Shown: one piece after another, positions 52,069-61,081 of the stretch
Layout of the letters: each line of letters begins with the position of its first letter
Numbering within the stretch: the stretch's first letter is position 1
Assembly (NCBI GenBank): GCA_944326485.1
Contig: CALVED010000004.1
Coordinates: 142,163-206,162, forward strand
Source: Candidatus Gastranaerophilales bacterium
Lineage (GTDB): Bacteria; Cyanobacteriota; Vampirovibrionia; Gastranaerophilales; Gastranaerophilaceae
Reading direction: 5' to 3'
DNA length: 64,000 nt
Position numbers and translations under genes: made by a program
Notes under the pieces: generated by a model
Told to the model about the DNA's origin: nothing
The model's input: only the letters and a program-made list of their open reading frames with translations
The model's database searches: none

Positions 52069-53478
52069 ATGACAATAATAGATAATCGAAACACTATAAA
52101 TCTAAAAGAATATAAAAAACAATTAATAAATTATAAAAATGATAAAAAAAATAAAATTTCTTTTAAAGCACTACCTAATACAACATTTGATGGAATTACA
52201 AAAGTTGCTGATTTATTTATAAAGTCACAAGAAAATTTGTCATCAACAAGATTTATACAAGATACAGCAACCAATTGGGCACCTAAAGCAATATTTGCAA
52301 GAAGTAAGGCAGATTTTGCTGAAATGAGTTTCCTCGAATTCCTAGAATCAGCTATATTTTATTTTGCTTCTCCAATATTGGGTGAAAAATTGTTTAGAAA
52401 TAAAATTTTTAAAAACTTTATTCCCTCAGCTATAAAAGATAAGGTAAATGAGCAAATTCCAAAGACAGTTGAACAAATTACATCAAATACAGCAATTAGT
52501 GACGAAGTAAAAAAACGTGCAATTTCAACAAAAGCAGGTATTGTTTTAGCTTGTAGTGCAATTCCTGTCGCTGAATATACATTGAGCTTTGCTAAAAATT
52601 TGTTTACATTAAAGGCTTTTAAAAAAAGTAATTTTAATAATATAGCTAATTTAGATAAATCACATAAAGAAACAGAAAATAAAGAACAACAAGAAAGAGT
52701 TGAAAGAAATTCTAAAAAACAATTCAAAAAAGCAGCTGTAATATCTGCATTAGGAGTTGCTTCTGGTATTGGTCTTGCTTTGTATGGCCATAAATCTGAG
52801 AAATTGCAGAATATTAGCAAAGCAATTTTAGAACCTGGCAAAGTTGCAGCTAATTTAGTTTCAAAAATTGGTATAAAATCAGATAAAGTAAAAAGTACAT
52901 TATCAAGATTTTCTTTAGACTTTGATTCGAATAATGGAAAATTAGCATTAAGTAAAGGTCAACTGGCTTTAACTGCAATATTAGGTTTATTTGGATATTC
53001 AAAAGCGGCTGAAGACAGAGGAAAGCTTGATGTTGCTGAAGTTTGGACCAGAGTTCCTTTGGTTGTTTTTTATACTATATTTGGTGGTGAATTATTTGAA
53101 AAAGGATTCACTAAATTACTTGAAAAGAAAAATAAATTCCCGGATATATTAAAGAAAAATGCACAAGGAAAACTTGATATTCCATCTAGGGCACAGCTTC
53201 CTGAACTTGCTAAGAAAATAGCACAAGCAAAAAATACTGAGCCTTCTAAAGAACTTGCAAGATTAACGAAGGAAAAAGCTTTCATTAGTGCTGTTCCTTA
53301 CGCATTCAGCTTATTATTTATGGGATTTACATTATCTGCAATAACAAGATTGTGGACACAATACAGGTATAATCATCAACAAAAAGAAAATGCTAAAAAT
53401 AATTTAGATATATTTACTTTCTCTCAAAGTCTTGAAATTCCAAAAATATATAAAGAATTTGAAGATAGCATAAAATAG
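52069..53478 (+). CDS. Uncharacterised SFKG-motif membrane protein, 469 aa
   Basis: A 469-residue protein with K-I-S-F-K-A at residues 29-34. Hydrophobic or amphipathic segments occur near 85-100, 155-175, 215-235, 295-310, 325-340 and 405-425 (A-F-S-L-L-F-M-G-F-T-L-S-A). The last is followed by a basic/polar tail, an organisation shared with the 345-aa and 335-aa proteins. No enzymatic motif is seen. A GAGGG site precedes ATG 52069. It lies after the small metal-operator unit and before an alcohol dehydrogenase, but nothing suggests a functional link. Confidence 0.65.
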   Translation: MTIIDNRNTINLKEYKKQLINYKNDKKNKISFKALPNTTFDGITKVADLFIKSQENLSSTRFIQDTATNWAPKAIFARSKADFAEMSFLEFLESAIFYFASPILGEKLFRNKIFKNFIPSAIKDKVNEQIPKTVEQITSNTAISDEVKKRAISTKAGIVLACSAIPVAEYTLSFAKNLFTLKAFKKSNFNNIANLDKSHKETENKEQQERVERNSKKQFKKAAVISALGVASGIGLALYGHKSEKLQNISKAILEPGKVAANLVSKIGIKSDKVKSTLSRFSLDFDSNNGKLALSKGQLALTAILGLFGYSKAAEDRGKLDVAEVWTRVPLVVFYTIFGGELFEKGFTKLLEKKNKFPDILKKNAQGKLDIPSRAQLPELAKKIAQAKNTEPSKELARLTKEKAFISAVPYAFSLLFMGFTLSAITRLWTQYRYNHQQKENAKNNLDIFTFSQSLEIPKIYKEFEDSIK

Positions 53479-53480
53479 AT

Positions 53481-53486
53481 TATAAT
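53481..53486 (+). promoter_or_regulatory. Start-proximal -10 box of the alcohol dehydrogenase gene
   Basis: TATAAT ends 6 nt before ATG 53493 with no Shine-Dalgarno sequence. A TTGAAG at 53459-53464 could serve as -35 (16-nt spacing). The predicted mRNA would start at or next to the AUG. Confidence 0.5.
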
Positions 53487-53492
53487 TATTAT

Positions 53493-54530
53493 ATGAAAGC
53501 TCTTGTTTATAACAATGAATTTAAAAATAAGATAGAATATACAGAAAGAAAAGATCCTGTAATTGAGCAAAATTCTGATGCTATAGTAAAAGTGACTTTA
53601 TCTTCAATATGCACGAGTGATTTACATATTATAAATGGTTTTGTCCCCAGAGCAAATAATGATATAGTCCTTGGGCATGAATTTGTCGGAGAAGTTGTAG
53701 AAATTGGTTCAAATGTAAAAAAATTAAAAATTGGAGATAGAGTTGCTGCAAATTGTATAACATTTTGTGGTGATTGCTACTTCTGTAAAAAAGGTTTTAT
53801 TAATAATTGTCAAAAAGGCGGATGGGAGCTTGGCTGCAGAATTGACGGTTGCCAAGCTGAATATGTAAGAGTTCCTTATGCAGATATGGGACTATCAAAA
53901 CTGCCTGAAAATGTTACTTATGAGAATGCATTATTTGTTGGTGATATATTATCAAGTGGATATTTTGCCGCACAAATGTGTGAAATAAATAATAATGATA
54001 GTGTTGCGGTTATTGGTGCAGGCCCTGTGGGATTATGTTCCATGATGTCTGCTAGACATATGGGGGCGTCTAATATTATTGCTATCGATATTAACGATTA
54101 TAGACTGAAAATTGCTAAAGAAAATAATTTTGCTGATTTTATAATAAATCCAAATAGGGAAAATGTTGAAACTAGCATAAAGGAGATTACTAATAATATC
54201 GGTGCTGATAGTGTTATAGAAGCGGCAGGAGATAAATCTACGTTTGAAATGGCTTGGAAAATTGCTCGTCCAAATGCAAATGTTGGTATAGTTGCGATGT
54301 ATGAAGAAAATCAAGTACTGCCATTACCTTTAATGTATGGTAAAAATCTTACATTTAAAACAGGGGGCGTTGATGCAATATATTGTGATAAGTTATTAAA
54401 TTTGATTTCTGAATCAAAAATTTCTACTGATATTTTAATATCAAAAAAATTTAAGTTAAGTGATATTGAAGATGCATATAAGTTCTTTAAATATAAACCT
54501 GATGATTGTTTTAAAATAGCTATATATTAA
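53493..54530 (+). CDS. Zinc-dependent alcohol dehydrogenase family protein
   Basis: A 345-residue medium-chain dehydrogenase/reductase. The catalytic zinc site is suggested by C-T-S-D-L-H (about 40) and G-H-E-F-V-G-E (about 63). The structural-zinc lobe C-G-D-C-Y-F-C-K-K-G-F-I-N-N-C (about 92-106) carries four Cys. The NAD-binding loop is G-A-G-P-V-G-L. The family reversibly oxidises alcohols with NAD(P); here it could regenerate NAD in fermentation. Substrate unknown. It has its own promoter with -10 next to the start codon. Confidence 0.88.
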   Translation: MKALVYNNEFKNKIEYTERKDPVIEQNSDAIVKVTLSSICTSDLHIINGFVPRANNDIVLGHEFVGEVVEIGSNVKKLKIGDRVAANCITFCGDCYFCKKGFINNCQKGGWELGCRIDGCQAEYVRVPYADMGLSKLPENVTYENALFVGDILSSGYFAAQMCEINNNDSVAVIGAGPVGLCSMMSARHMGASNIIAIDINDYRLKIAKENNFADFIINPNRENVETSIKEITNNIGADSVIEAAGDKSTFEMAWKIARPNANVGIVAMYEENQVLPLPLMYGKNLTFKTGGVDAIYCDKLLNLISESKISTDILISKKFKLSDIEDAYKFFKYKPDDCFKIAIY

Positions 54531-54565
54531 GAAAGCAGAGATTTTTATATATCTGCTTTCTTAAT
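54529..54565. terminator. Bidirectional terminator after the alcohol dehydrogenase gene
   Basis: An 11-bp stem AAGAAAGCAGA (54529-54539) / TCTGCTTTCTT (54552-54562) with a 12-nt loop, overlapping the stop codon of the dehydrogenase gene. It lies between convergent genes and has a T-rich 3' flank; on the minus strand the flank is less U-rich. Confidence 0.75.
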
Positions 54566-54577
54566 TTTGTTTATTAT

Positions 54578-55093
54578 TTAACCTTTAATATGTTCATTAT
54601 AGATATGATTATTAACAAAGTAATTTTCTTGGGCATTTTTGATTTTTAAGCTATCTCTTTCCGTAAGAAAACCTCTTTCATTTGCAGTTTTATCTGCTTT
54701 TTTTCTATTAACTTCGTTAATAATAAAGCTTGTATATAAAGCTCCTGCAGATGCAATCATACCGACTTTTGCAATTTTCGATTTTTTGGTAAATGAAGAT
54801 AATTTTTTAAATGCCATTTCTTTTGTTGTTGGGTTTGAAATTAAATCATATGTTTTATTTCTCAGATTAACAAGAGTTAAAACAGACGCAAACATTCCTG
54901 CTATACCTGCTAATTTAGTAGCTGCTGATGCTACTTGGAATTTTCCGTTTTCAACTTCTCTTCCTACAGACATTTTTAATGCATTATTTGTTTGATTTTG
55001 GCTTACCCATTTAAAATATTGATTTTTGTCTGCTTTTTTAGCATTATTGTTTTTTCTTCCAAATGAAACGCTACTTACTGCATTTACTGGCAT
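54578..55093 (-). CDS. Hypothetical small membrane protein with VSFG motif
   Basis: A 171-residue protein. The N-terminus reads V-S-S-V-S-F-G-R-K (residues 6-14), a variant of the S-F-K-G motif. Two hydrophobic helices are likely, about 60-80 (A-G-I-A-G-M-F-A-S-V-L-T-L-V) and 108-125 (I-A-K-V-G-M-I-A-S-A-G-A-L-Y). The remainder is polar and Lys/Asn-rich. GGAGG precedes the ATG. It is convergent with the dehydrogenase gene and follows rph with a gap of about 50 nt. No known family. Confidence 0.6.
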   Translation of the reverse strand: MPVNAVSSVSFGRKNNNAKKADKNQYFKWVSQNQTNNALKMSVGREVENGKFQVASAATKLAGIAGMFASVLTLVNLRNKTYDLISNPTTKEMAFKKLSSFTKKSKIAKVGMIASAGALYTSFIINEVNRKKADKTANERGFLTERDSLKIKNAQENYFVNNHIYNEHIKG

Positions 55094-55146
55094 GTAATAT
55101 CCTCCTTTTATTTATACTGTTTTAAAACATATAATAATAATTTTTG

Positions 55147-55848
55147 CTAGTATAAATTAATAATATTTTTGATTGCAGTATTAGCTAAATTATATATTTC
55201 ATCAAGCTGTTCTTTATCAAAAGGAGCACCTTCTGCTGTTGTTTGAAATTCTATTATTTTACCTGATTTTGTCATTACAACATTACTATCTACTTGTGCA
55301 TGAGAGTCTTCAGAATAGTCTAAATCTAATTTAATTTCTCCATCAATAATACCAACAGAAACAGCTGCTATTGGTTCTATTATTGGATTAGTTTTTAAAA
55401 GACCTTGTTTAATTAGTTTATTAAAAGCAATATTCATAGCAATAAAACCGCCGCATATTGAAGCACACCTCGTTCCTCCATCAGCTTGTATTACATCAGC
55501 ATCAATTGTGATTGTTCTATCTCCTAGTTTTTCAAGATCTACACAAGAACGAAGGCTCCTGCCTATAAGTCTTTGGATTTCTTGAGTTCTGCCCGATATT
55601 TTTGTTCTTTCTCTTTGGCATCTTGTATGAGTTGCGGAAGGAAGGAGAGAATATTCAGCAGTTATCCATCCTCTTGTGTCCGTTTTATCCATCCATTTCG
55701 GTTTTCCTTCTTCAACTGAAGCCGTTACAATTACTTTAGTGTCTTCAAATTCTATGAGAACTGAACCAAGTGCGTGTTTTGTGTAATCTTTTGTAATTTT
55801 TATTTTTCTAAGCTCGTTATTTTTTCTGCTATTTAATCGTTCACTCAT
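55147..55848 (-). CDS. rph: Ribonuclease PH
   Basis: A 233-residue phosphorolytic 3'-5' exoribonuclease that trims tRNA 3' ends. Characteristic segments: G-S-V-L-I-E-F-E-D-T-K-V-I-V-T-A-S-V-E, W-I-T-A-E-Y-S-L-L-P-S-A-T-H-T-R, R-T-Q-E-I-Q-R-L-I-G-R-S-L-R and I-D-A-D-V-I-Q-A-D-G-G-T-R. The start is placed at ATG 55848 behind AAAAAGGG rather than the ATG at 55875, giving the usual N-terminus M-S-E-R-L. Divergent from metG. Confidence 0.94.
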   Translation of the reverse strand: MSERLNSRKNNELRKIKITKDYTKHALGSVLIEFEDTKVIVTASVEEGKPKWMDKTDTRGWITAEYSLLPSATHTRCQRERTKISGRTQEIQRLIGRSLRSCVDLEKLGDRTITIDADVIQADGGTRCASICGGFIAMNIAFNKLIKQGLLKTNPIIEPIAAVSVGIIDGEIKLDLDYSEDSHAQVDSNVVMTKSGKIIEFQTTAEGAPFDKEQLDEIYNLANTAIKNIINLY

Positions 55849-55921
55849 TTTAAAACCCTTTTTTATAAATTCCATTTGTGATAAATTTATTTTATCACAT
55901 ATGTTTGAAGGTGAATTGAAA

Positions 55922-57490
55922 ATGCAGGAAAAATTTTATTTAACAACAGCAATAGATTATGTTAATGGAGCACCTCATATAGGTCATGCTTATGAAAAAA
56001 TATTATCTGATGTAATAATTAGACACAAAAGACAAATTTGTGATAATGTTTTTTTTCTTACAGGAACAGATGAACACGGTATAAAAATTCAAAAAACTGC
56101 TGCTTCTAAGAATTTAACGCCAAAACAACTTTGTGATGAAAATTTTTCAAAATTTGATTCGGCTTGGAAAGAGTTAGAAATAAGTTATGACAAAATAATC
56201 AGAACTACGGATGAACAACATATAAAAGTTGTTAAACAAATATTTAAAAAATTATTAAAGAATGGTGATATCTATAAAAATTCATATACTGGTTTATATT
56301 GCAGTGGATGTGAATGCTTTTTAAATCCTAAAGATTTAACAGAAGACGGTTTATGTCCTGATCATTTAAAAAAGCCAGAAGAAGTTACAGAAGAAAATTA
56401 TTTCTTTAGATTATCAAAATATAAAGATAAAATAATTGAACATATAAAGTCGCATCCTGATTTTATTCAGCCTTCATATAGAGTTAACGAAATTTTAAAT
56501 CAGTTAGAAAATATTGAAGATATTTCTGTTTCGAGAACAAAATCATCTGTTCAATGGGGAATAGGTGTTCCTGATGATGAAAGTCAAACAATATATGTGT
56601 GGATTGATGCTTTGTCGAATTATATTACAGCGATTGGTTATGATGTTGATAATCCTTCTGAACAGTTTAAAATCTTATGGCCTGCTGATGTTCAAGTTAT
56701 AGGTAAAGATATTATAAAATTTCATTCAATATATTGGACTGCTATATTAATGTCATTAGGATTACCATTACCTAAAACAATTTATGCTCATGGATGGATT
56801 ACTATTGATCAATCAAAAATGAGTAAATCATTAGGAAATGTTATTGCTCCCCATGACGTTTTGAAAACTTTCAATCTTTCTAAGCCGGATGCTTTCAGAT
56901 ATTATATGGCTTCAGCTGCTCTATCAGGGAAAGACGGTAATTATTCCGATGAAGATTTCAAAGAAAAAGTAAATGCTGATTTAGCAAATAATATTGGTAA
57001 TTTGTTAAACAGAACATTGAACATGTTGGTTAAATATTTTGATGGTGAAATAAAAGAAAAATTTATTACTGATAAAACTTCAAAGATAGCAATATTAGCT
57101 AATAATACGAAAAATCAAGTTATTGAAAAATTTAATTCATATGAGTTAGCAGAAGCTGCAAATTTAATTGTAAGTTTTGCAGATTCAGTTAATAAATACG
57201 TAACAGAAAATGCTCCTTGGCAGTTAGCTAAAGAAGAAAAAATGTTAGAATGTGCACAGGTTCTTTATGATGTTTTAGAAGCGATGAGATATATTGCCAT
57301 TATGATATATCCATATTGTCCTAACATTGCAGAAGATATTTTAGTTCAATTGAATCAGAATGTTGATTTTTCATATAAAAATATAGAGTGGGGCTTTATT
57401 AAATCTGGGAAAATTACAGAAAAGGAAAAAATAAAGCCGGTGTTCCTAAGATTAGATTCAGAATTTGCAGTTGATAAAAAGAAGGGTTAA
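55922..57490 (+). CDS. metG: Methionyl-tRNA synthetase
   Basis: A 522-residue class Ia synthetase. The HIGH motif is in G-A-P-H-I-G-H-A-Y near the N-terminus and K-M-S-K-S-L-G-N near residue 300. A zinc-binding insertion with Cys (C-S-G-C-E-C...C-P-D-H) lies at about 120-140. The C-terminal dimerisation/tRNA-binding domain found in E. coli MetG is absent, as is normal for short bacterial forms. The start is ATG 55922, with GAAGGTGA just upstream, rather than the ATG at 55901. prfB follows 6 nt after the stop. Confidence 0.95.
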   Translation: MQEKFYLTTAIDYVNGAPHIGHAYEKILSDVIIRHKRQICDNVFFLTGTDEHGIKIQKTAASKNLTPKQLCDENFSKFDSAWKELEISYDKIIRTTDEQHIKVVKQIFKKLLKNGDIYKNSYTGLYCSGCECFLNPKDLTEDGLCPDHLKKPEEVTEENYFFRLSKYKDKIIEHIKSHPDFIQPSYRVNEILNQLENIEDISVSRTKSSVQWGIGVPDDESQTIYVWIDALSNYITAIGYDVDNPSEQFKILWPADVQVIGKDIIKFHSIYWTAILMSLGLPLPKTIYAHGWITIDQSKMSKSLGNVIAPHDVLKTFNLSKPDAFRYYMASAALSGKDGNYSDEDFKEKVNADLANNIGNLLNRTLNMLVKYFDGEIKEKFITDKTSKIAILANNTKNQVIEKFNSYELAEAANLIVSFADSVNKYVTENAPWQLAKEEKMLECAQVLYDVLEAMRYIAIMIYPYCPNIAEDILVQLNQNVDFSYKNIEWGFIKSGKITEKEKIKPVFLRLDSEFAVDKKKG

Positions 57491-57496
57491 GCTAAA

Positions 57497-58606
57497 TTGT
57501 TATATGAGGAAATTAAACAAAGCTATACTCCTGTAAAAATAATGTTTGAAAAAGCATTAAAAGTTTTTAATGTTGAATCTCTAAAAAATTCTATCAAAGA
57601 AAATGAGGTAAAACTTCAACAAAGTAATGTTTGGTCAAATCCGGATATTTCATCTAAAATTTCACAAGAAATAAAAGAAGATAAAGATAATTTAGAAAAA
57701 ATTTCACATTGGAAAACTTTAGTAAGTGATATAGAAACTTTCTTTGAGTTATATGAAGAAACAAAAGATGAATCAATTTTGTATGAAGTAGAGAAATCTA
57801 TAAAAAAGTTAAAATCAGAATTGGAAGTTTGGGAGATAGAATCAACTTTAAGCGGTGAGTATGATAAATCTGATGCAATAATAACAATAAATGCAGGGGC
57901 TGGGGGAACTGATGCTCAGGATTGGGCACAAATGCTTTTAAGAATGTATACGCGTTGGGCTGAATCAAAACATTGGAAGGTTGATTTAATTGAGCGTTCT
58001 GATGGTGAAGAAGCCGGAATAAAGTCTGCAACAATTAAAATTTCAGGAAAGTATGCTTATGGTCTTGCAAAAGCTGAAAAAGGTGTACACAGATTGGTTA
58101 GAATATCTCCTTTTAATGCAAACGGAAAAAGACAAACAAGTTTTGCAAGCTTAGAAGTATCTCCTGTAATTGAAGATTTTAGTAAAAAAATTGTTATTCC
58201 TCAAGAAGATATTGTTGTAGATACAATGCGCTCAGGTGGAGCGGGCGGACAAAATGTAAATAAAGTGGAAACAGCTGTAAGAATATTGCATAAACCTACC
58301 GGTATTGTTGTAAGATGTCAGCAACAACGTTCTCAATTGCAAAATAAAGAAACTGCAATGCAGATTTTAGCTTCAAAACTGCTTGCAATTAAACAAGCAG
58401 AACACGAAGAAAAATTAATGAAGTTAAAGGGACAAAATGTTGATATTAATTTTGGCTCTCAAATTCGTTCTTATGTTTTTCATCCTTATAAAATGGTAAA
58501 AGATCATCGTACAAATTATGAAGTAGGAAATGTTGATTCTGTTATGGACGGAAATATTGATGGTTTCATAGAAGCATTTCTTAAACAAAATATAAAGATT
58601 GAATAA
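57497..58606 (+). CDS. prfB: Peptide chain release factor 2
   Basis: A 369-residue class I release factor for UAA and UGA. The peptidyl-tRNA hydrolysis motif is [10 protein letters not shown] (about 248), and the RF2-type stop-codon tripeptide S-P-F occurs in [11 protein letters not shown]. Full length is obtained in one frame from a TTG start at 57497 behind GAAGGG. No CTTTGAC-type programmed frameshift site is present near the N-terminus, unlike in many bacteria. ATG 57542 is an alternative start that would cut 15 residues. Coupled to metG by a 6-nt gap. Confidence 0.92.
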   Translation: MLYEEIKQSYTPVKIMFEKALKVFNVESLKNSIKENEVKLQQSNVWSNPDISSKISQEIKEDKDNLEKISHWKTLVSDIETFFELYEETKDESILYEVEKSIKKLKSELEVWEIESTLSGEYDKSDAIITINAGAGGTDAQDWAQMLLRMYTRWAESKHWKVDLIERSDGEEAGIKSATIKISGKYAYGLAKAEKGVHRLVRISPFNANGKRQTSFASLEVSPVIEDFSKKIVIPQEDIVVDTMRSGGAGGQNVNKVETAVRILHKPTGIVVRCQQQRSQLQNKETAMQILASKLLAIKQAEHEEKLMKLKGQNVDINFGSQIRSYVFHPYKMVKDHRTNYEVGNVDSVMDGNIDGFIEAFLKQNIKIE

Positions 58607-58661
58607 AATATTAATTTGTTTTTGATATCATTAATATGATATGTATTTAGAAAGGTAGAGT

Positions 58662-59987
58662 ATGGAAAATTTTTACACACTGGTTCAAAACCACGCGGTA
58701 ATAATTTCTGCTGTAATTTTGATATTAGCATATATTTTTATTGCACTTGAAAAATTACCAAAAGTGACAATTGCACTATTAGGTGCTGCAGTTGTTGTAT
58801 TCTCAGGACTGGTTAGTCAGGAAAAAATTGTTGAAACTGGTTTAAATGAGCTTTATTTTATTAATTTTGTTGATTTTAATGTAATCTTTTTGCTTGTTTC
58901 TATGATGATTATTGTGAATATAACAACACGGTGTGGTGTATTTAAGTGGATTGCAATAGAACTATTAAAACTGACAAAAGGCAGACCATTAATGGTTTTA
59001 ATTGTATTATCTTTTTTTACTGCTGTTTTATCAGCATTTTTAGATAATGTGACTACAGTAATTCTTATTATGCCAATAACCTTTGTTGTTGCAAAACAAT
59101 TGGATTTAAATCCAATACCATTATTAATTTCTGAGATTTTTGCATCAAATATTGGAGGAACTGCAACATTAATAGGTGATCCTCCAAATATTATCATAGG
59201 TAGTGCTGCAGGTTTCTCTTTTATGGACTTTATATTAGAGTTAACTATAATATGTTTTATTATAATGATCGCAGTTTTAGCATATTTATATATTTGTTTC
59301 AAAAAAGAGCTAAAAACAACTGAAGAAAAAATGGCTACAATTTCAAAGTTAGATAATTCTAAAACAATTACTGATTATGCTTTGTTAAAAAGAAGTATGT
59401 TAGTACTGGGTCTTGTTATATTAGGGTTTTTAACTCATGATATTACACATATAGCTACTTGTATAATAGCATTTATTGGTGCAAGTATTTTATTATTATT
59501 TGAAAATCCAGAAGAAACTTTTAAAGAAGTTGAGTGGAATACAATATTTTTCTTTATTGGCTTATTTATAATAATAGGTGCATTTGAAGCTGCAGGTGGT
59601 ATTAAGTTAATGGCTGATTGGCTTTTAAAAGTTACTGCAGGTTCACAAAAAATTGCTTCTTTTGTAATTTTATGGGCTTCTGGTATTTTATCAGGAATTA
59701 TTGATAATATACCTTATACTGCAACAATGGCACCAATGATTCATGAAATAGAACTTGAAAAAGGAAGAGAATTTGTTCTTCCAATGTGGTGGTGTTTGTC
59801 TTTAGGTGCTTGTTTAGGTGGAAACCTTACAATTATTGGCGCTGCTGCAAATGTTATTGTTTCTGAAAATGCTGCAAAACATGGTTATCCAATACAATTT
59901 TTAAAGTTCATGAAATATGGTATTGTTGTTGTCTTTATTTCATTAACATTATCTTCTCTTTATATTTGGATAAGACATTTTATGTAG
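58662..59987 (+). CDS. ArsB/NhaD-superfamily ion transporter
   Basis: A 441-residue membrane protein with about eleven helices. The conserved segment D-N-V-T-T-V-I-L-I-M-P appears in the first half and D-N-I-P-Y-T-A-T-M-A-P in the second, as expected for the two-repeat ion transporter (ArsB/NhaD/DASS) fold. G-D-P-P-N-I-I-I-G-S-A-A-G near residue 170 is a strong family hallmark. The ion could be Na+/H+, arsenite or a dicarboxylate; sequence alone does not decide. AAAGG lies upstream of ATG 58662. A strong terminator follows. Confidence 0.83.
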   Translation: MENFYTLVQNHAVIISAVILILAYIFIALEKLPKVTIALLGAAVVVFSGLVSQEKIVETGLNELYFINFVDFNVIFLLVSMMIIVNITTRCGVFKWIAIELLKLTKGRPLMVLIVLSFFTAVLSAFLDNVTTVILIMPITFVVAKQLDLNPIPLLISEIFASNIGGTATLIGDPPNIIIGSAAGFSFMDFILELTIICFIIMIAVLAYLYICFKKELKTTEEKMATISKLDNSKTITDYALLKRSMLVLGLVILGFLTHDITHIATCIIAFIGASILLLFENPEETFKEVEWNTIFFFIGLFIIIGAFEAAGGIKLMADWLLKVTAGSQKIASFVILWASGILSGIIDNIPYTATMAPMIHEIELEKGREFVLPMWWCLSLGACLGGNLTIIGAAANVIVSENAAKHGYPIQFLKFMKYGIVVVFISLTLSSLYIWIRHFM

Positions 59988-59996
59988 TTTTAATTT

Positions 59997-60032
59997 AAAA
60001 AAGAAGGAGAATTTTAATTCTCCTTCTTTTTT
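59997..60032. terminator. Bidirectional terminator; stem encodes the end of the convergent gene
   Basis: A 17-bp perfect stem (AAAAAAGAAGGAGAATT 59997-60013 with AATTCTCCTTCTTTTTT 60016-60032, 2-nt loop) lies between the transporter and the convergent radical SAM gene. The right arm is also the last codons and stop of that gene (K-K-K-E-N-stop at 60014-60031). Confidence 0.9.
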
Positions 60033-61078
60033 GCTGAATAAAAACTTTTTATATTTCTTATTGGCTGGGAAAAATGAGAATATTCTGTTTCTAGTTCTAT
60101 GGAATTTAATATATTGATAAAATCTTCAAATTTAGGATGCGTAGGATTTAGTATATTTAGCGGTTCATCACTATTATTTAAATTTCCTCCCCAGTCAAAA
60201 CAACCCCAAAATAAAGCAACAGCATTATGTTCTTTTGCAAATTCTATAAACTTTTGTATATTTGTATAGTTCTTCGATGAAACAACAAATGCTAAAAATA
60301 ATCCTTTTATTTTCTTTTCATCTTTTAAGCTTTTTAACCATTTTAAATTTGTCTCAACTTTAGAAAAATTACCATTTTTTACAATTTTATTATAGGTTTC
60401 TTCATCTCCGGCATGTATAGATACCATTATATTAGATATTCTGTCTGTAATTAAAGTATCATCACAGTTGAATTTGTCACAGAGAATGCCATTTGTTAAT
60501 AGATTAAATTTAAGATTAGGATATCTTTCTGCTGCTGTTTTCATAAGTAATCTTGTATTTCTGCTTGCAAATGGGTCAGCTGTTGTACTTAATGTTATTT
60601 CTTGAGCATTTTTTAGTATTGGCATATATAAATTATTTATTTTTTTATTATATTCATTTAATTCATCTCTATTTAATCTTGAAATATTTGGTCTGCACAT
60701 AATACAATTAACATTGCATTCTGCATCTGCTCCAATACATACCATTTTAGGGTAACTTTTTTGTATTGATTTATACTCAATATTTTTAAAGGGAGTAAGC
60801 CGTATATTGTAATTTGATTTTGAAAAACACTGTTGCGGCGAACAATAATTATATTTACCTTTTAATATTTCTTTTCTAATTTTAACTGCTTTTTTTGAAT
60901 TATAAATTTCATCAAATGTATTATTATTTAGATTGCCTATTTCAGCATCAGGGCTCATTAAACAATCCGGACATAAAAAAACTCTGCCGTCAGGGTAAAT
61001 ATATACTTGAGAAAAAGCTCCAGGGCATATGAATTTTTTCTTAGTAAAATTTTTGAAAAAATTTTTAATAAATTTCAT
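60014..61078 (-). CDS. Radical SAM protein with N-terminal SPASM-like domain
   Basis: A 354-residue protein. Residues 17-90 look like a SPASM Fe-S domain (F-I-C-P-G-A-F-S-Q-V-Y-I-Y-P-D-G-R-V-F-L-C-P-D-C, then I-G-N-L, then Y-C-S-P-Q-Q-C-F), normally C-terminal in this superfamily. The radical SAM core follows, with C-N-V-N-C-I-M-C-R at about 122-130. This gene and the one at 17484 share the permuted order. Substrate unknown; SPASM enzymes typically modify peptides or proteins or act as activases. It starts 3 nt after lptA, so it is probably co-transcribed with lptC-lptA. Confidence 0.75.
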   Translation of the reverse strand: MKFIKNFFKNFTKKKFICPGAFSQVYIYPDGRVFLCPDCLMSPDAEIGNLNNNTFDEIYNSKKAVKIRKEILKGKYNYCSPQQCFSKSNYNIRLTPFKNIEYKSIQKSYPKMVCIGADAECNVNCIMCRPNISRLNRDELNEYNKKINNLYMPILKNAQEITLSTTADPFASRNTRLLMKTAAERYPNLKFNLLTNGILCDKFNCDDTLITDRISNIMVSIHAGDEETYNKIVKNGNFSKVETNLKWLKSLKDEKKIKGLFLAFVVSSKNYTNIQKFIEFAKEHNAVALFWGCFDWGGNLNNSDEPLNILNPTHPKFEDFINILNSIELETEYSHFSQPIRNIKSFYSAKKKEN

Positions 61079-61081
61079 AAA

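Noticed and set aside
57481..57545. Programmed frameshift in prfB
   Set aside because: No CTTTGAC or in-frame UGA with upstream zero-frame segment is present; the protein is full length in one frame.
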